DNA of 64,000 nt, taken from positions 1-64,000 of the forward strand of contig JAHGAU010000002.1 in assembly GCA_019925105.1 (NCBI GenBank), read 5' to 3'. Position 1 is the first letter of the stretch. The number at the start of each line of letters is the position of its first letter. Source of the DNA: Niebla homalea (lineage: Eukaryota > Ascomycota > Lecanoromycetes > Lecanorales > Ramalinaceae). This document shows positions 36,416 through 46,603 of this stretch, in pieces. A program made the position numbers and the translations under genes. The notes beneath the pieces were generated by a model, which was not told the origin of the DNA, did not search any database, and was given only the letters and a program-made list of their open reading frames with translations.

Positions 36416-37372
36416 TCTGATCAGGATCGACAGTTAAATATTTGTGCTTGCTCTCAACATCTTGCTCCTAGATGTAGCGGCGAGCGAATTGGGCGAAGGT
36501 ATTCTTGATAGAGGAGTCGGTCTCGAGGTATTACTAAAAGTTGTGGTACTATAGCTTTCCCTAAGAGCCGAGCAAGGGGCAAGCAGACTCGACCAAACCT
36601 AGATAGAAAGATTGGTGAGTCACTGTGGCATTACCAGCCCATACTGTCGTCTTGAGTTTCTGCTGTTTGATCCGAGCCAAACTATGTGAGAGGTCAATTC
36701 AGATTGTTTCGATGTTCAAGGAGCGCTTGCCTTCGCGCAACCGTTTATAAGGTTTTGTACTACAGAATGTGGCCGACTCTCCACTCACACACGGAAAGTT
36801 TATAAATATGTTGACGGCCAACGCGATGCAGTATGTACATGCGTTAGCTCCACGGCTGTGCGTTATGCTCATGCGCCACGGCTGGGTATAATGGTATACC
36901 GTAATTAATGCGTTAATTATGTGACACAGGATTGATCAAGCGCGCTCTACGAGACATCTTGATACCAATGTTTCAGAGTTCCATTATAGCAGGAGCACGA
37001 AATCGAAGCACAGAGATCTATATTGTGAAGATATCTCTGTTAGAACATCATCCTGCCCGGTCTACTTTGTCTGTTTCTTTTATTTCAACTTATCCTCAAT
37101 TTCCAGACTGCAAAAGCCGCACCAAATTGATGGGAGAGGACTCTCCATGTTCGAGCGGGGTCTCTCTTCCGCAACGAGGACCAAGATCGAGCATCCGTCA
37201 TCTGGGATCGTTGAAGTCATGGCAATCACCGAAGAGGCCAATGCTTAGGGACGTTGCCTGCAGATGTAGGAATGATAATCGTCAATGCTATCGTAGCCAT
37301 TTCCTTGGCCCGGCGCTCCAAAATCGCCATTCTCATCAGACTGGGGCGCTCAGCCCCGTATGGAGACCCTTA
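36416..37372. other. Intergenic region between two minus-strand genes
   Basis: Normal composition. It contains a TATAAATA-like string near 36798, two CCACGGCTG copies (about 36849 and 36877) and ATTAATGCGTTAATTATG near 36904. A long plus-strand open frame (36932-37684) starts here but is mainly antisense to the 37373-37858 gene and is not called. Confidence 0.4.
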
Positions 37373-37858
37373 TCACGCTTCTTCCTTGAGACGTACACCC
37401 ACCAGCCTCTCCCCATCCAGATCCAATCCCATGACGTAAATCTCCGCCTTCCCAACTCCAGTATTGACCTTGTAGCTTCCGATTTCCCCTCCATCTACTG
37501 CTGCTCTGACATTCTCAACCACATCTGCCCTCTCCACCCCCAACTCTTCCCTCAAAGCTTTGATTTCCATCGCTTCAGCTCTCGTGGGCCCAGGTGGCCG
37601 TGTTTTGACCTTCACCAGATCCTCGAATTGATTTGCACTTGGGAGGGAGGAGACAGTCTGGCTGGATTTGGTCCTGCTGCCTAGGTCGAGCGGAAACATG
37701 ACAGGCTCGAAGCCAGACGGGAGAGAGTTGAGGGATGCTGGGAGGGTGTCAAGGAATGTGTCTTGCTTTGGAGGCTGGGGAGAAGTGGGCTGAGCGTTGA
37801 GCGGCTCCATGCCTGTGGATTCGTTGGCAGCAGCGAGAGTAGGGTTGGCGTCGGCCAT
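37373..37858 (-). CDS. Small acidic hypothetical protein
   Basis: An ATG-to-TGA frame of 161 residues. The N-terminal half is low complexity (Pro, Ser, Thr, Gln). The C-terminal half looks folded: an EAMEIKALREEL helix, then ADVVENVRAAVDGGEIGSYK and a strand-like KAEIYVMGLDLDGERLVGVR. No family recognised, no signal peptide, no membrane segment. The opposite strand is also open, but that product is Ser/Pro/His/Arg-rich and lacks structure-like patterning, so the minus strand is preferred. The gene lies in the same direction as the metallophosphoesterase, about 0.95 kb upstream of it. Confidence 0.5.
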   Translation of the reverse strand: MADANPTLAAANESTGMEPLNAQPTSPQPPKQDTFLDTLPASLNSLPSGFEPVMFPLDLGSRTKSSQTVSSLPSANQFEDLVKVKTRPPGPTRAEAMEIKALREELGVERADVVENVRAAVDGGEIGSYKVNTGVGKAEIYVMGLDLDGERLVGVRLKEEA

Positions 37859-39466
37859 GTTGGTCTGAGGCAGTTGTGGAGAAGAGTATCCGGAGCAATA
37901 GGATTTGCGAACGCTTTCAACTCGATTTTCCAGAAAGGATGATGTAGGCTGAGTGGTGGGGAAAAGGACCGGACTTGTGGAATTAAGAACTAGTGAGGCA
38001 CCGGAATTTGGACTTATTCCCGACCAAATGTCCCACCCAGAGCTTGAATTTTAACGTAGTTCTTGCGACTACCCTTAGCGAATGGGGCCCAAAGATCTTG
38101 AGATAGCGTGCTCTGGTAGGGCGCTCCACGCGGGCTGACCTCTTCTAGCCCCGACACCAGCCAAGCCAGCCTGTTTCTCTTCACTCTGTATCATTTCCAT
38201 CGCCGGAGTACACGAGTCTTTGCTAACGTCATCGATTGTATCGCTGTCGTCAAGAGTGATGTCTGATGTCAGTCTCTTGAAGGCCTATGATAATGATCTT
38301 GCAGATGAAACATGGCTGTCCAAGTGACTGGCTGCAGTTTTGGAAGGACAAAGCTGGCATCATTGCAAGATCGATCATCACCGTCAAAGTCTAAATGTCT
38401 GAATGTCAAGTCGACTTCACTGTTCGTCATGATAGTCGTTTCTTTTCTCAGTCCCGACCGAACAGTGAGAAATGAGCAGTGAGCTGAATTGGCGCATCGC
38501 CGCCCCTCTTGTAAAGACAACTGCTGCGCAATGCCGTTGGACATGACTCTTCATGAACAAAAGATTGGCAGGCTCGTAGGATGCTACGAGAACCGCTCCC
38601 TTTTGGATTTCCACGCCATTCTCGATACTGAGACATTGGACCAGTCTGAACTCGAGCTGTAAGCATGGCCAGCTTGGGGACAAACTTGTGATCCAATGGC
38701 AGGCGATGGGTTTCATGGGCTCAAATGCCAACCATTGGAAAGTTCTACCCGTTATCATACTTGTAGGCTCTCTGGTAGCTCTGAATGAGTTCGCCAAAGT
38801 CCGACTGTGCTGATGATCCTACCACTGATCAAACACCGTCTCCCCCCTTGGATGTGAATCCTCAGACTGGATTGAAACGTGGATCTTCATATTGCTTTCC
38901 AACGCTGAAGGCCTCCATCGTATTGATACACCAGTTCGACTGCTGGATCTGATGTCTGCGATCTATCAATGGCGTGGACTCCCGCCTGCATATTTACTTG
39001 GCAATCGAGTTATGTGAGGTAAGTGCTCTCCAACTTCTCACTGCGACCTGACACCTTCAGTCCTCACCATTGATAAAAGGCTTCCTCAAGTCCCACATTG
39101 AGCTACGATGTGCAGTTCAGATCAAAAGCATGATCCTCGCAATGCGATGACTGTACCAAACACAACACCCAGTCAATCTCAACAAGCGTCCCGACTCCGC
39201 CTAGCGAGGGCCAATGGTCAGCACAATGTTTTTGCTGCGGCCGGCGCATCTATCGATCTGCCACGTGCGCTACAACAAGGTCTCACCTTGAAGATTCTAT
39301 GCGCCATAAAATAGAAAATGGGAATCTCCTCGAATTTATGCATCTTCCCACGCAACTTGCAAGCACCGCTTTCGTGGTCAATTGCCAAGCTACCCTTCAT
39401 TGCTATGTGGGCGATACTCGAGAACTGACGCGCATTTGTACTAACTTGAACTCTCTTACAATCGAC
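37859..39466. other. Gap without a supportable gene
   Basis: 1.6 kb of normal composition. Several short frames overlap on both strands (for example 38417-38797 minus), but none has a domain, a signal peptide or convincing splice sites. It is probably the promoter region and upstream untranslated part of the secreted-protein gene at 39467, perhaps with gene remnants. Confidence 0.4.
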
Positions 39467-40545
39467 ATGGAGCTCAATGGTAGTTCCAGGCCTATACCCG
39501 CCTCCACTCCTTGGAATTTCCTATGGCTGGTCCTTCTTTTGGCGATCCAAAGTGCTGCGCTTGCAGTCAACATAGCATCTTCGAACACAACGTAAGTCCT
39601 TGAGCGAACTGCGAAAACATCAGCTGATAAGCTCTTTGCAGTGAGCTGACCATACATGATCGTGATGCCATCGGCGTTCGGATGACTTACCTGAGCATGG
39701 TACAACCTATAGAGCCCTACTTAGCACTTCTCGAAAGTACTTGCTACATCACCAAATTCGAAGAGAGGCAGAAAGTGATCAGCTTCGACATTCCCTTTGG
39801 CCAATTCGGCATCCGCGATCGCGGGTACAGAGTCCAAGTCCGCAGTGCGAGCGTGGAAGACCCACTTATGTCCTGGAACAGAGCTGCGATCGCCTTCTAT
39901 GCAGCTGCGAGGGCCTTGAATGTTGATCGCAGATTCACATTGTTCGATGCCGATGTCCTGTATCAAGACACAGTGATTGGTTTCCTGCGCTTTTACAAGG
40001 CCAATACAAACCCTGTGGCTGGTGGATCGGTTGCCACAGCCAAACGCGACCATATTTCCCACGAGGTCGAACGTCGCGAATTGGAAGCCACCAATTTGAC
40101 ATCATCAAATCCGCTCAGCATTGATCCAGATGGTACAAGCGATGACACCGCTCTCGACTTGACGAATGGGAGTCTGCTCGCGCCTAAAGGTGGCTCCCCC
40201 GTCTTCAACGCCGAATACATCAATCATGGGGCGCGGCTGAATACGCTGAACGTCTTCTTGACACTCATCCAAGTTACCGCATGGAACTTCATGCAGGGTG
40301 CCGACCTCGTCCTTCAACCGCTAACCTTCATCGGAGACTGGAGCTGCAAGACCAACTACAGGAGTGGCGGTATAGATCCGACGGGTGATTCGCGCTTCAA
40401 CATCTCGCTCGCCGTACAGAGTCATCGGGAGATGGTGTACTTCTTCATGTTCAACACAGTCAAGTTTGCGGAAGCACAACTTCAGGTGGTGGACTCAAGA
40501 GGGCGCAAGTATAAGTATGGGAGCTTTGCGATTCGGGCCATTTGA
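39467..40545 (+). CDS. Putative secreted protein, 342 residues, two exons
   Basis: Rebuilt from two open frames. Exon 1 is 39467-39591 and encodes a hydrophobic leader (NFLWLVLLLAIQSAALAV, residues about 21-38), read as a signal peptide or signal anchor. The intron is 39592-39641: 50 nt, donor GTAAGT, branch-like GCTGAT, acceptor TTGCAG. Exon 2 is 39642-40545. The splice joins AC to T and keeps the frame. The mature part has no recognised family. Features are several Cys and Asn-x-Ser/Thr sites, a KRDHISHEVERREL basic/acidic stretch near the middle, and a predicted beta-rich C-terminal half ending YKYGSFAIRAI. The same frame is open back to an ATG at 39299, but starting there would bury the leader, so 39467 is preferred. 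Secretion is inferred from the leader only. No RIP damage. Confidence 0.65.
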
Positions 40546-42625
40546 ACCTGTCTAGGTGGTTCAAGAGTTCTCAAAAAGGTGGCAATGGAGGGACTAGATA
40601 TTTGGATCTTCAGATTGGTCAGACCCAGACCCGACTAGAGTCATTTACTTTCTGCGCTTGCTCTCGCTTCATCCGTCTCTTGTCTCTAGTAATTGAACGT
40701 GATCCGAATCAAGGGCGTTTTACCGTCCTACTTGCTTCTCTGAAATATCCTTCGATAATTGAAAGACATGTGGTTCAAGGACGCAGGATTTGATCGTGTG
40801 ATGGAGCAACAGTAATAACGAGATCTGGCACGTTTTACAAGTAATGGTATCTCGGCACCACTTTCGTGACCAATGTAGATTCTCTCCACGAGCTCGGAAA
40901 AACGAAGCATTTGAAAAAGAGAAGTCTTTGAATCCACGCGTGAAAGTGGAAGCCAGCTCATTATATATACCAGGATCGGACCATTCGCTCTTTCCACCAC
41001 AACAACACCTACGTGAACAGTGCCAGCTGCGCGACCTCACCAGCTTTCATCACATGGTATCCTTGCAGTCGACTTCAGCGAGGGGCCCACGTGCGTCCTT
41101 GTCCTAAACCCTCGGAATAATTCCATCCCCCCCAACTCTCCCTTCGCCAGATGCGCCAGTTACGTCGCTGCAACTGACAGCCTACTCCAATGCCGGATCC
41201 CTTGCGCCGGCAAGAGGATAGTCAACATTGCAATCGTCGAAGTCGCTTATCCGTAGGTTCGTATTTCGCTCGCTCCGCCCTCTAGGTAGCCAATCCCTCC
41301 GCCTACTTGTACAGCCTGAAGAAGCTACAGCGTCGGTCCAGTGGTGCCATTGCTCATGCGTAGGGCTGTCAGATTTAATTGCCGAGGGCGGTGCCAAGGA
41401 GAACACCACACGTAGGCAGGCAGAGATTTCTATGGTCGAGAGATATGAGCATTGCGTTCGAGGGTAAGTGTTTATGTTCAGGGAGAGCTGAGTACCCCAA
41501 GGTAGGGTCCCACAGCTTTAGGAGCAACATTCGGACAAGCGTTCCTCCGCATGATACCCACTATGCTCATTACTAGTATACAAGTGTTATCGAGCTGCAA
41601 AAGCACGTTATTACGACCTTCAACATCGCAATTATAGACCTCATCGAAAGCGAAGTACTCTGTGCAATTCCCTCACCGATCTCTAGAGAGACGGGACACC
41701 CAGAGGCTGGGGATGAGGGCATCTCGTCTTTGCAAATATCTGTTAATGAGGTATTGGGACGGTTCAGCAGTAAAAGCATCCCATGCCTGTCCAGATTGAA
41801 GCAGTAATCTTCCCACTGAGATTACCACTTCAGGACCAGTGCAGCGGTGGCGATTGATCAGCTAATCAGCTTAGGAAGGGACGTGACTATCACCACTACG
41901 ACTTCCTATTTCATGGATCTAAAAGCATCGACAGCGGAAGGCCTAGAGGATTTCCATTGTGGTTTTACCTTCACAAAGATATGGCTGGATTGCGAGATCT
42001 GAGACTGACGGAAAGGCGCTCACGGAAAATGTCGCTTTTGGTCGTAAGGGAGGCGTCATTCACCGCTGCGCGCCGTGTTAAACAGTTTGACTTCAATCGA
42101 AACGATATTATCGTGAAATGTCAGAAGCCACGTTGCGGTTACAGATAACTCAAAGCTTCTGGGTTGGGCGATTGACGCGGTGCGCGCATACAGGCTTTCT
42201 GGCAGTGGTGCATTGGCCAAGTCCACAAAGATGAGACAGCTAAATCAAAGAACAATGTGCTCGTGTCCAGCGAATCTACCGAGTAGTGTTTGTTCTGTCT
42301 CACAGGCATCTATGATATTTTTAGGTAAGTAAATAACAAGGGCCAAGACGATGGGCATCAACAAGGATGCTGAACTCCTCGCTCCACCACCAAATCCATG
42401 GCGCTCCTTTCGTTATTCTCCTGAAGGTTCGCAATAGCATACTCCAAGATTTGCCCATGCGCTCCTCAAACACAGAATTTCAAGAGACGAAGGGGCCGAG
42501 CGTGGTGCATACAGATATTGTGGCATTGACCCTTTTCTAACAACATCACCTCCTCGTCCCTTCGTTTTGCACTTCGAACGTGCCTCCCAATGTTCCCTTG
42601 AACAGCACATATAGTCATCCATAAG
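40546..42625. other. Gap without a supportable gene
   Basis: 2.1 kb of normal composition between the secreted-protein gene and the P1-P3 family. Frames of 60-106 codons occur on both strands (40720-41040 minus and 40844-41107 plus overlap each other) without domains or splice logic. The sequence CATTATATATACCAGG near 40958 resembles a core promoter but has no clear gene behind it. No copy of the P1-P3 family was seen here. Confidence 0.4.
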
Positions 42626-43111
42626 ATGCTATTCTCGCTTTACCATCAACTCTCACGTTCGCACCACCTCTTTCACAAACCAGCAATCTTCCATCCACTC
42701 AGTTTTTGCCCGAGAAGTCCCATCCTCACCACTGCGATGCCTGTACTCATCGCTTCCCACAAAAATACTTTCACCGTCGACGGTTCGACCGATTGCCTGA
42801 CAGTCCAAGTCAACTTCACTATCGCCAACACAACTAGCATTGTCAACACTCGTGGACTCCATCTCACACCGCCTGCGACTCTCCAGCACACCAGCGCCAC
42901 TCTCGCTGCCCTCTACAACTGTCTCCAAGCTGCTTTCACAAGCAGACGCAGCCAGCTCACAGTGCTGCAGAATCCAGTAAGCGTCACCGTGAATGGCATG
43001 ATTGTAGGGATCACCTCGAACCCCCATTCCACGCCCTCGGAGCCAGGTATTTATTTCGACCCAGCGCTCGTTATAAACCAACTGCAAAATTTCCTGTTTG
43101 GGGAGACTTAA
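42626..43111 (+). CDS. P1: first member of a three-gene paralogous family
   Basis: Open frame of 161 codons from ATG 42626; an internal ATG at 42737 (125 residues) may be the real start. The family core begins KNTFTVDG, has LTVQVNFT, then SATLAALYNCLQAAF, VTVNGMIVGI and a closing QLQNFLFGET before TAA. These blocks align in order with P2 and P3 downstream. A leader exon like those of P2 and P3 could not be found with certainty: the first 37 codons are His/Ser-rich and not a signal peptide. After the TAA the same frame stays open to 43399, and its first residues (GRIDFKV) resemble the P3 tail (EEIDFVV), so the stop may be a truncation. Function unknown. Confidence 0.5.
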   Translation: MLFSLYHQLSRSHHLFHKPAIFHPLSFCPRSPILTTAMPVLIASHKNTFTVDGSTDCLTVQVNFTIANTTSIVNTRGLHLTPPATLQHTSATLAALYNCLQAAFTSRRSQLTVLQNPVSVTVNGMIVGITSNPHSTPSEPGIYFDPALVINQLQNFLFGET

Positions 43112-43399
43112 AGCTTGATTGGGAGAATTGACTTCAAGGTGAGTGCTTCAATTTCCTTGGAGACAAGCTTGAGGGGAGTGACAACGAGTTTGGTGGGGAT
43201 AGGGCTTGTAGAATCAGTGACGGCGAATGTGACAGAGATACCAGCCGTTGGGGGAGCTCTCGAATCCAGTGTCTCTAGTTCTGGTCCGGATTCGGGAGCG
43301 GTGAGATCTCTGACTCCGGAAGAGAGCGAAACTGGACGCGACTGCCTGACTGGTGATGCTGGAACGCGCCCGGAAACTACCGACAATCCATGTGACTAG
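43112..43399 (+). pseudogene. In-frame tail after the P1 stop codon
   Basis: Continues the P1 frame for 95 codons to TAG. The beginning IDFKV matches IDFVV in P3 and IDYDV after the stop in P2, so this was probably once part of the P1 coding region. The later part is Ser/Gly/Thr/Glu-rich without similarity. A GTGAGT donor-like site lies at about 43139. Its coding status today is uncertain. Confidence 0.35.
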
Positions 43400-44212
43400 A
43401 TTGGGCAACAAAGCAAATGAGGTCTCGCGTTCAAGTCAGGCAGGCTCTATCCAGCGGACAATGGTAGAATTAAGTGGTCACTCATATTGGCTCTCAAACA
43501 TGTCTATGAGGCACTTGACATATAATTTGACATATAAGAAAAGGGTGCTTGAGATGCTTATACTTGGACAAAAGCACCGCTATGCAAAGCTTTGTTTCGC
43601 GAACTCACTTCTTCCTCGGTTGTGATGAACCAACACCTTTCACTTTGGAATTCATAAATCACGCTTATCTTTCCCAGCCAAGGCTACGCCAGCTATGCTG
43701 CCCATTACAAGTGAGCAAGGGGCTACGGCTGTATCATAAGACCGGAGGCTGCCACGTGGAAACGTCTGTGGCACGCCTAACAAGGTCAGTGTTATTGTTC
43801 CCACAAAGCATCATGATCGTGCTCTCACTCCATCTTGTTGAGCAATTATGGTTCATCGATATTTGCGTACATAGTAGACAGAGGAATGACGTGCCAAACT
43901 CAGCGCAGCGTACCTTCACACATCAGTTTTGCTCTCAAGCACAGGAGACTTACAACAATGCTTCGAACAGATAGAGGAATGTAAAATTGGCCCCCACCAC
44001 CATCGCTTTTGCTCTCTGGAGCTCCGTTCAGCCCCTCAGCTGTCTGAGCCTGAAGGCGCATATGAGACTGGTAGAATGGGAGCTGGAGCAAGGGCCGTCA
44101 CTGTTGATGCCTAATTCTTGGGAAATTTTCTGCCATCAATGCCAAAATCTCTACCTTTACTTTCGAAACGCAATCGTATAGCCGAAGTTGCCACGAAGCT
44201 TCACCACGAATC
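43400..44212. other. Gap between P1 and P2
   Basis: 0.8 kb of normal composition. Short frames on both strands (for example 43549-43974 plus) have no domains. No further copy of the family seen. Confidence 0.4.
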
Positions 44213-44862
44213 ATGATCTCATCTTAACTACGACAAAAGACCCTCTTCAGCTTCGCAGCCCTTCTCCTTTCCACACTGGTTGCCTCCTCGCCCATTCCCG
44301 AAGCTGTAGCCCACTTCCCAGAGTAGCGCATTATATCCTCTTTCTACCTCCCATGACATCTAGCACATACCACTCAGCTAAAGGGAATCACAAGAGCACC
44401 TTTGAAGTTGACAGCAGATTTTCAGCTCTGACAGCAGAGGTCCTCTTCTATGGAGACACGCCAGCTACGCACCATCCAGCATTGATGACTACAGGCATTA
44501 ATGGCAGTCTCGCCGCACTCACGCAAACCCTCAACAAGTCTGCTTCGCCAGGGACGCGTTTGGCACTTTTCGACTTCGCCGTGAATGCAACAGTGGACGG
44601 AAGGGCTGCAGTCATCAGTCCACGATTTGGAGATGGAACGGGAAGTGATGTCGCGTCCACGGATAGTCAACATTCAGATGCAGTGGCTGTGGTTGTGGAG
44701 TTGCAGACATTCCTCGTTGGGAAATAGGTAGAGGAGCAGATTGATTATGATGTGAAAAGAGAGAGTCCTGGCAATCATAACGCACCTGGGGGGGTGGCAG
44801 CTGTGTCCGACCACCCAGTCAAAAGTGTGGATGTAACTGCTTATGTCGTGATCACGGATTGA
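44213..44862 (+). pseudogene. P2: second family member, disrupted by two in-frame stops
   Basis: The ATG at 44213 is followed by three codons and then TAA (44225-44227). Directly after it the same frame reads a good signal peptide, LFSFAALLLSTLVA. A short intron (44323-44363, 41 nt, weak GTAGCG donor, TCTAG acceptor) sits exactly where P3 has its intron and in the same phase. Exon 2 holds the family core: STFEVDS, LTAEVLFYG, SLAALTQTLNK, ATVDGRAAVI and ELQTFLVGK. A second stop TAG (44725-44727) follows, and the frame continues VEEQIDYDV to TGA at 44862, matching the P3 tail. Either stop could come from a C-to-T change in CAA/CAG. Without an upstream start the secreted product cannot be made, so it is called a pseudogene. 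A shorter protein starting inside exon 2 is possible. Confidence 0.6.
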
Positions 44863-45438
44863 GTGGCAGCAGCCGAAATTGATAGTTTCTCAAATACCGA
44901 CCTTCATCCCTTCAAGGAATACGTAACTGGAGCTACGGATTGGCCCGACTGATGAGACCAGCCTGAGCTGGCCCATGGATTGCTTAGCAGTACTCTCCAG
45001 AAACTTGAACTGGGAGGTGGAGCGGACTAGTGTAGGTAAGAAAGGTTCCTGTCTTGTCTCTGACAGGTTTGGCTGATTAAGATAGAATGGGTCTGCATGT
45101 TGTTGATCGAAGCTCTAATGATGGTTTTGAGGGTCTGCCAATCATCATTTCAGATACTGTAACATGCTCCCTGCGTTGCGGTATTGATGACTATAGTCCA
45201 AGAGAGACTGCCAGAAATTCATTCGGAAGCCGAGGCCAGCTTTCACGCTCGCCAGGAGCAACTTTTCTTCTCATCCTATTCGCTGGGCTTCGCTACCGAA
45301 ATGATACCGAAATGACATTCCTCGCGCCATATGTCAACATTCCCAAAAAAAAGCAGATATAACCATTGCTTCCACACCAAGAACGCCACGGCATCATATT
45401 CCAATTCTCGAACACATAAAACACGCTACCCACCAATC
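44863..45438. other. Gap between P2 and P3
   Basis: About 0.6 kb, normal composition, no supportable gene. It must contain the P3 promoter. A TCAACATTCCC-A(7) stretch lies shortly upstream of the P3 start. Confidence 0.4.
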
Positions 45439-46039
45439 ATGAAGACATCCACTTTGACCTACCGCAGCCTGATACTCGTGTTCGTCATGCCATGCCTTTC
45501 TCTTCCAACGCCTTACCCTCAGGCTGTAGCGCCCAACGCAGAGTAAGATCATCTTATGTCTTCCAGCTCTGTATCTCTGAAGAATGATTACTTATCATCC
45601 TCTCCCTAGCAACACCTTCACGGTGTCCGGCTCCTCCTCCCCCCTCACCGTCCAAGTCTTTCTCGACGGCAACACCCCAGGCACCTCACCTCCTGCTCTA
45701 ACCCACCCGGCCATCTACAATACCCTAAATTCGCTGGTGAAAACACTCAGCACCCATGCCTTCACCTCACCACTACAACGTACCGAGCAAGCAAGCGTGA
45801 ATGGCACGATGGCGGGGATTCGACCCGAGACGGCTCATTCTAAGATGGATTATAGCGATGCGGTGCGTGTAACGACGGCGCTGCAGGAGTTCTTAGTGAA
45901 CAAGGACGTTGATGAAGAGATTGATTTCGTGGTGGAGGGGGCATTGCAAGGGGAGAATGGGCAGGCGAAGGAGAAGGTGGTGGCGAATGGTTTTGTGAAG
46001 CATGTCGTGGCGAAGGGGAAGGAGGTAGGGGGAGTGTGA
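45439..46039 (+). CDS. P3: intact family member, small secreted protein (177 residues)
   Basis: Exon 1 (45439-45542) encodes a signal peptide, TYRSLILVFVMPCLSLPTP. The intron is 45543-45609 (67 nt, GTAAGA donor, CCCTAG acceptor). Exon 2 is 45610-46039. The splice joins GA to C (Asp) and enters the family core: NTFTVSG, LTVQVFLDGNTPG, NTLNSLVKTLS, ASVNGTMAGI, and YSDAVRVTTALQEFLVNK. P3 then reads without interruption into a charged tail, VDEEIDFVVEG...KEKVVANGFV, to TGA. A second AG at about 45566 would not keep the frame. No known domain. The protein is small and secreted and belongs to a local tandem family beside RIP-mutated transposons, a setting in which fungal effector-like genes are often found; that role is inference. 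It is the only member of the trio with a complete gene structure. Confidence 0.7.
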
Positions 46040-46486
46040 GGTGGTGGATTGCGGCGACAATTTTGGCAACTAGATGTATATCGACAATGCGTGTTGACGA
46101 AGCGTCGTTGACAGGGTCTTAATGCTTTTACTAATAATTCATGATGTTCAAGCCAATAGTATCGTCAAGTTCTGTGTCTTGGTGGTGCCAATTGTGCTCC
46201 GCCAGTGGGGGTTGCCAGTGGAAGGGTCTAGTGATGAGCTGCCCATCTACGTCGCAAGTCAACAAATTTACTCAAAGCAAAAAGCACGTCCAAACCTCTT
46301 TAGCCAGGAACATCGTACGCCGTCACAATGCACGCACAAGTCGACCAGCCTTATGCTCAGGCACTGTCGTTCGCTTGTGTAAGTGGCGATAACATCATAC
46401 TGAGAGCTAGCGAGAACAAGGCTGTCAAGTCTCCAACTCGTACATCTTATTATTTGCTAGGGTCTTCGTGATAAGTCACAACCTTT
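46040..46486. other. Gap from P3 to the inverted-repeat element
   Basis: About 450 bp of normal composition. Two overlapping plus-strand frames (46122-46392) have no features of a gene. Composition changes sharply at about 46540, within the inverted repeat. Confidence 0.4.
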
Positions 46487-46603
46487 ATTTAGCATGTTTG
46501 AGAAGCTTGTAAATGCTTGGCAAAAAAAAAAAAAAACGTACCTCTCCCGGACTTTTATTAGGAACCACCATATAAATTTATTAAAGTATTATATAACGTT
46601 TAC
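46487..46603 (+). repeat. Left terminal inverted repeat
   Basis: Starts ATTTAGCATGTTTGAGAAGC, then a 15-base A run (about 46522-46536), then CGTACCTCTCCCGGACTTTT and an AT-rich end. The outer 35 bp is unmutated; beyond the A run CpA becomes rare. Confidence 0.88.

Noticed and set aside
36932..37684. 250-residue plus-strand frame
   Set aside because: Mostly antisense to the 37373-37858 frame; Ser/Pro/Arg/His-rich without structure-like patterns.
38269..38797. Three overlapping minus-strand frames
   Set aside because: Mutually overlapping frames without domains, leader or splice sites.
46522..46536. Poly-A run as the tail of a retroposed gene
   Set aside because: The run is inside the inverted repeat and appears as poly-T at the mirrored place on the right, so it belongs to the repeat.
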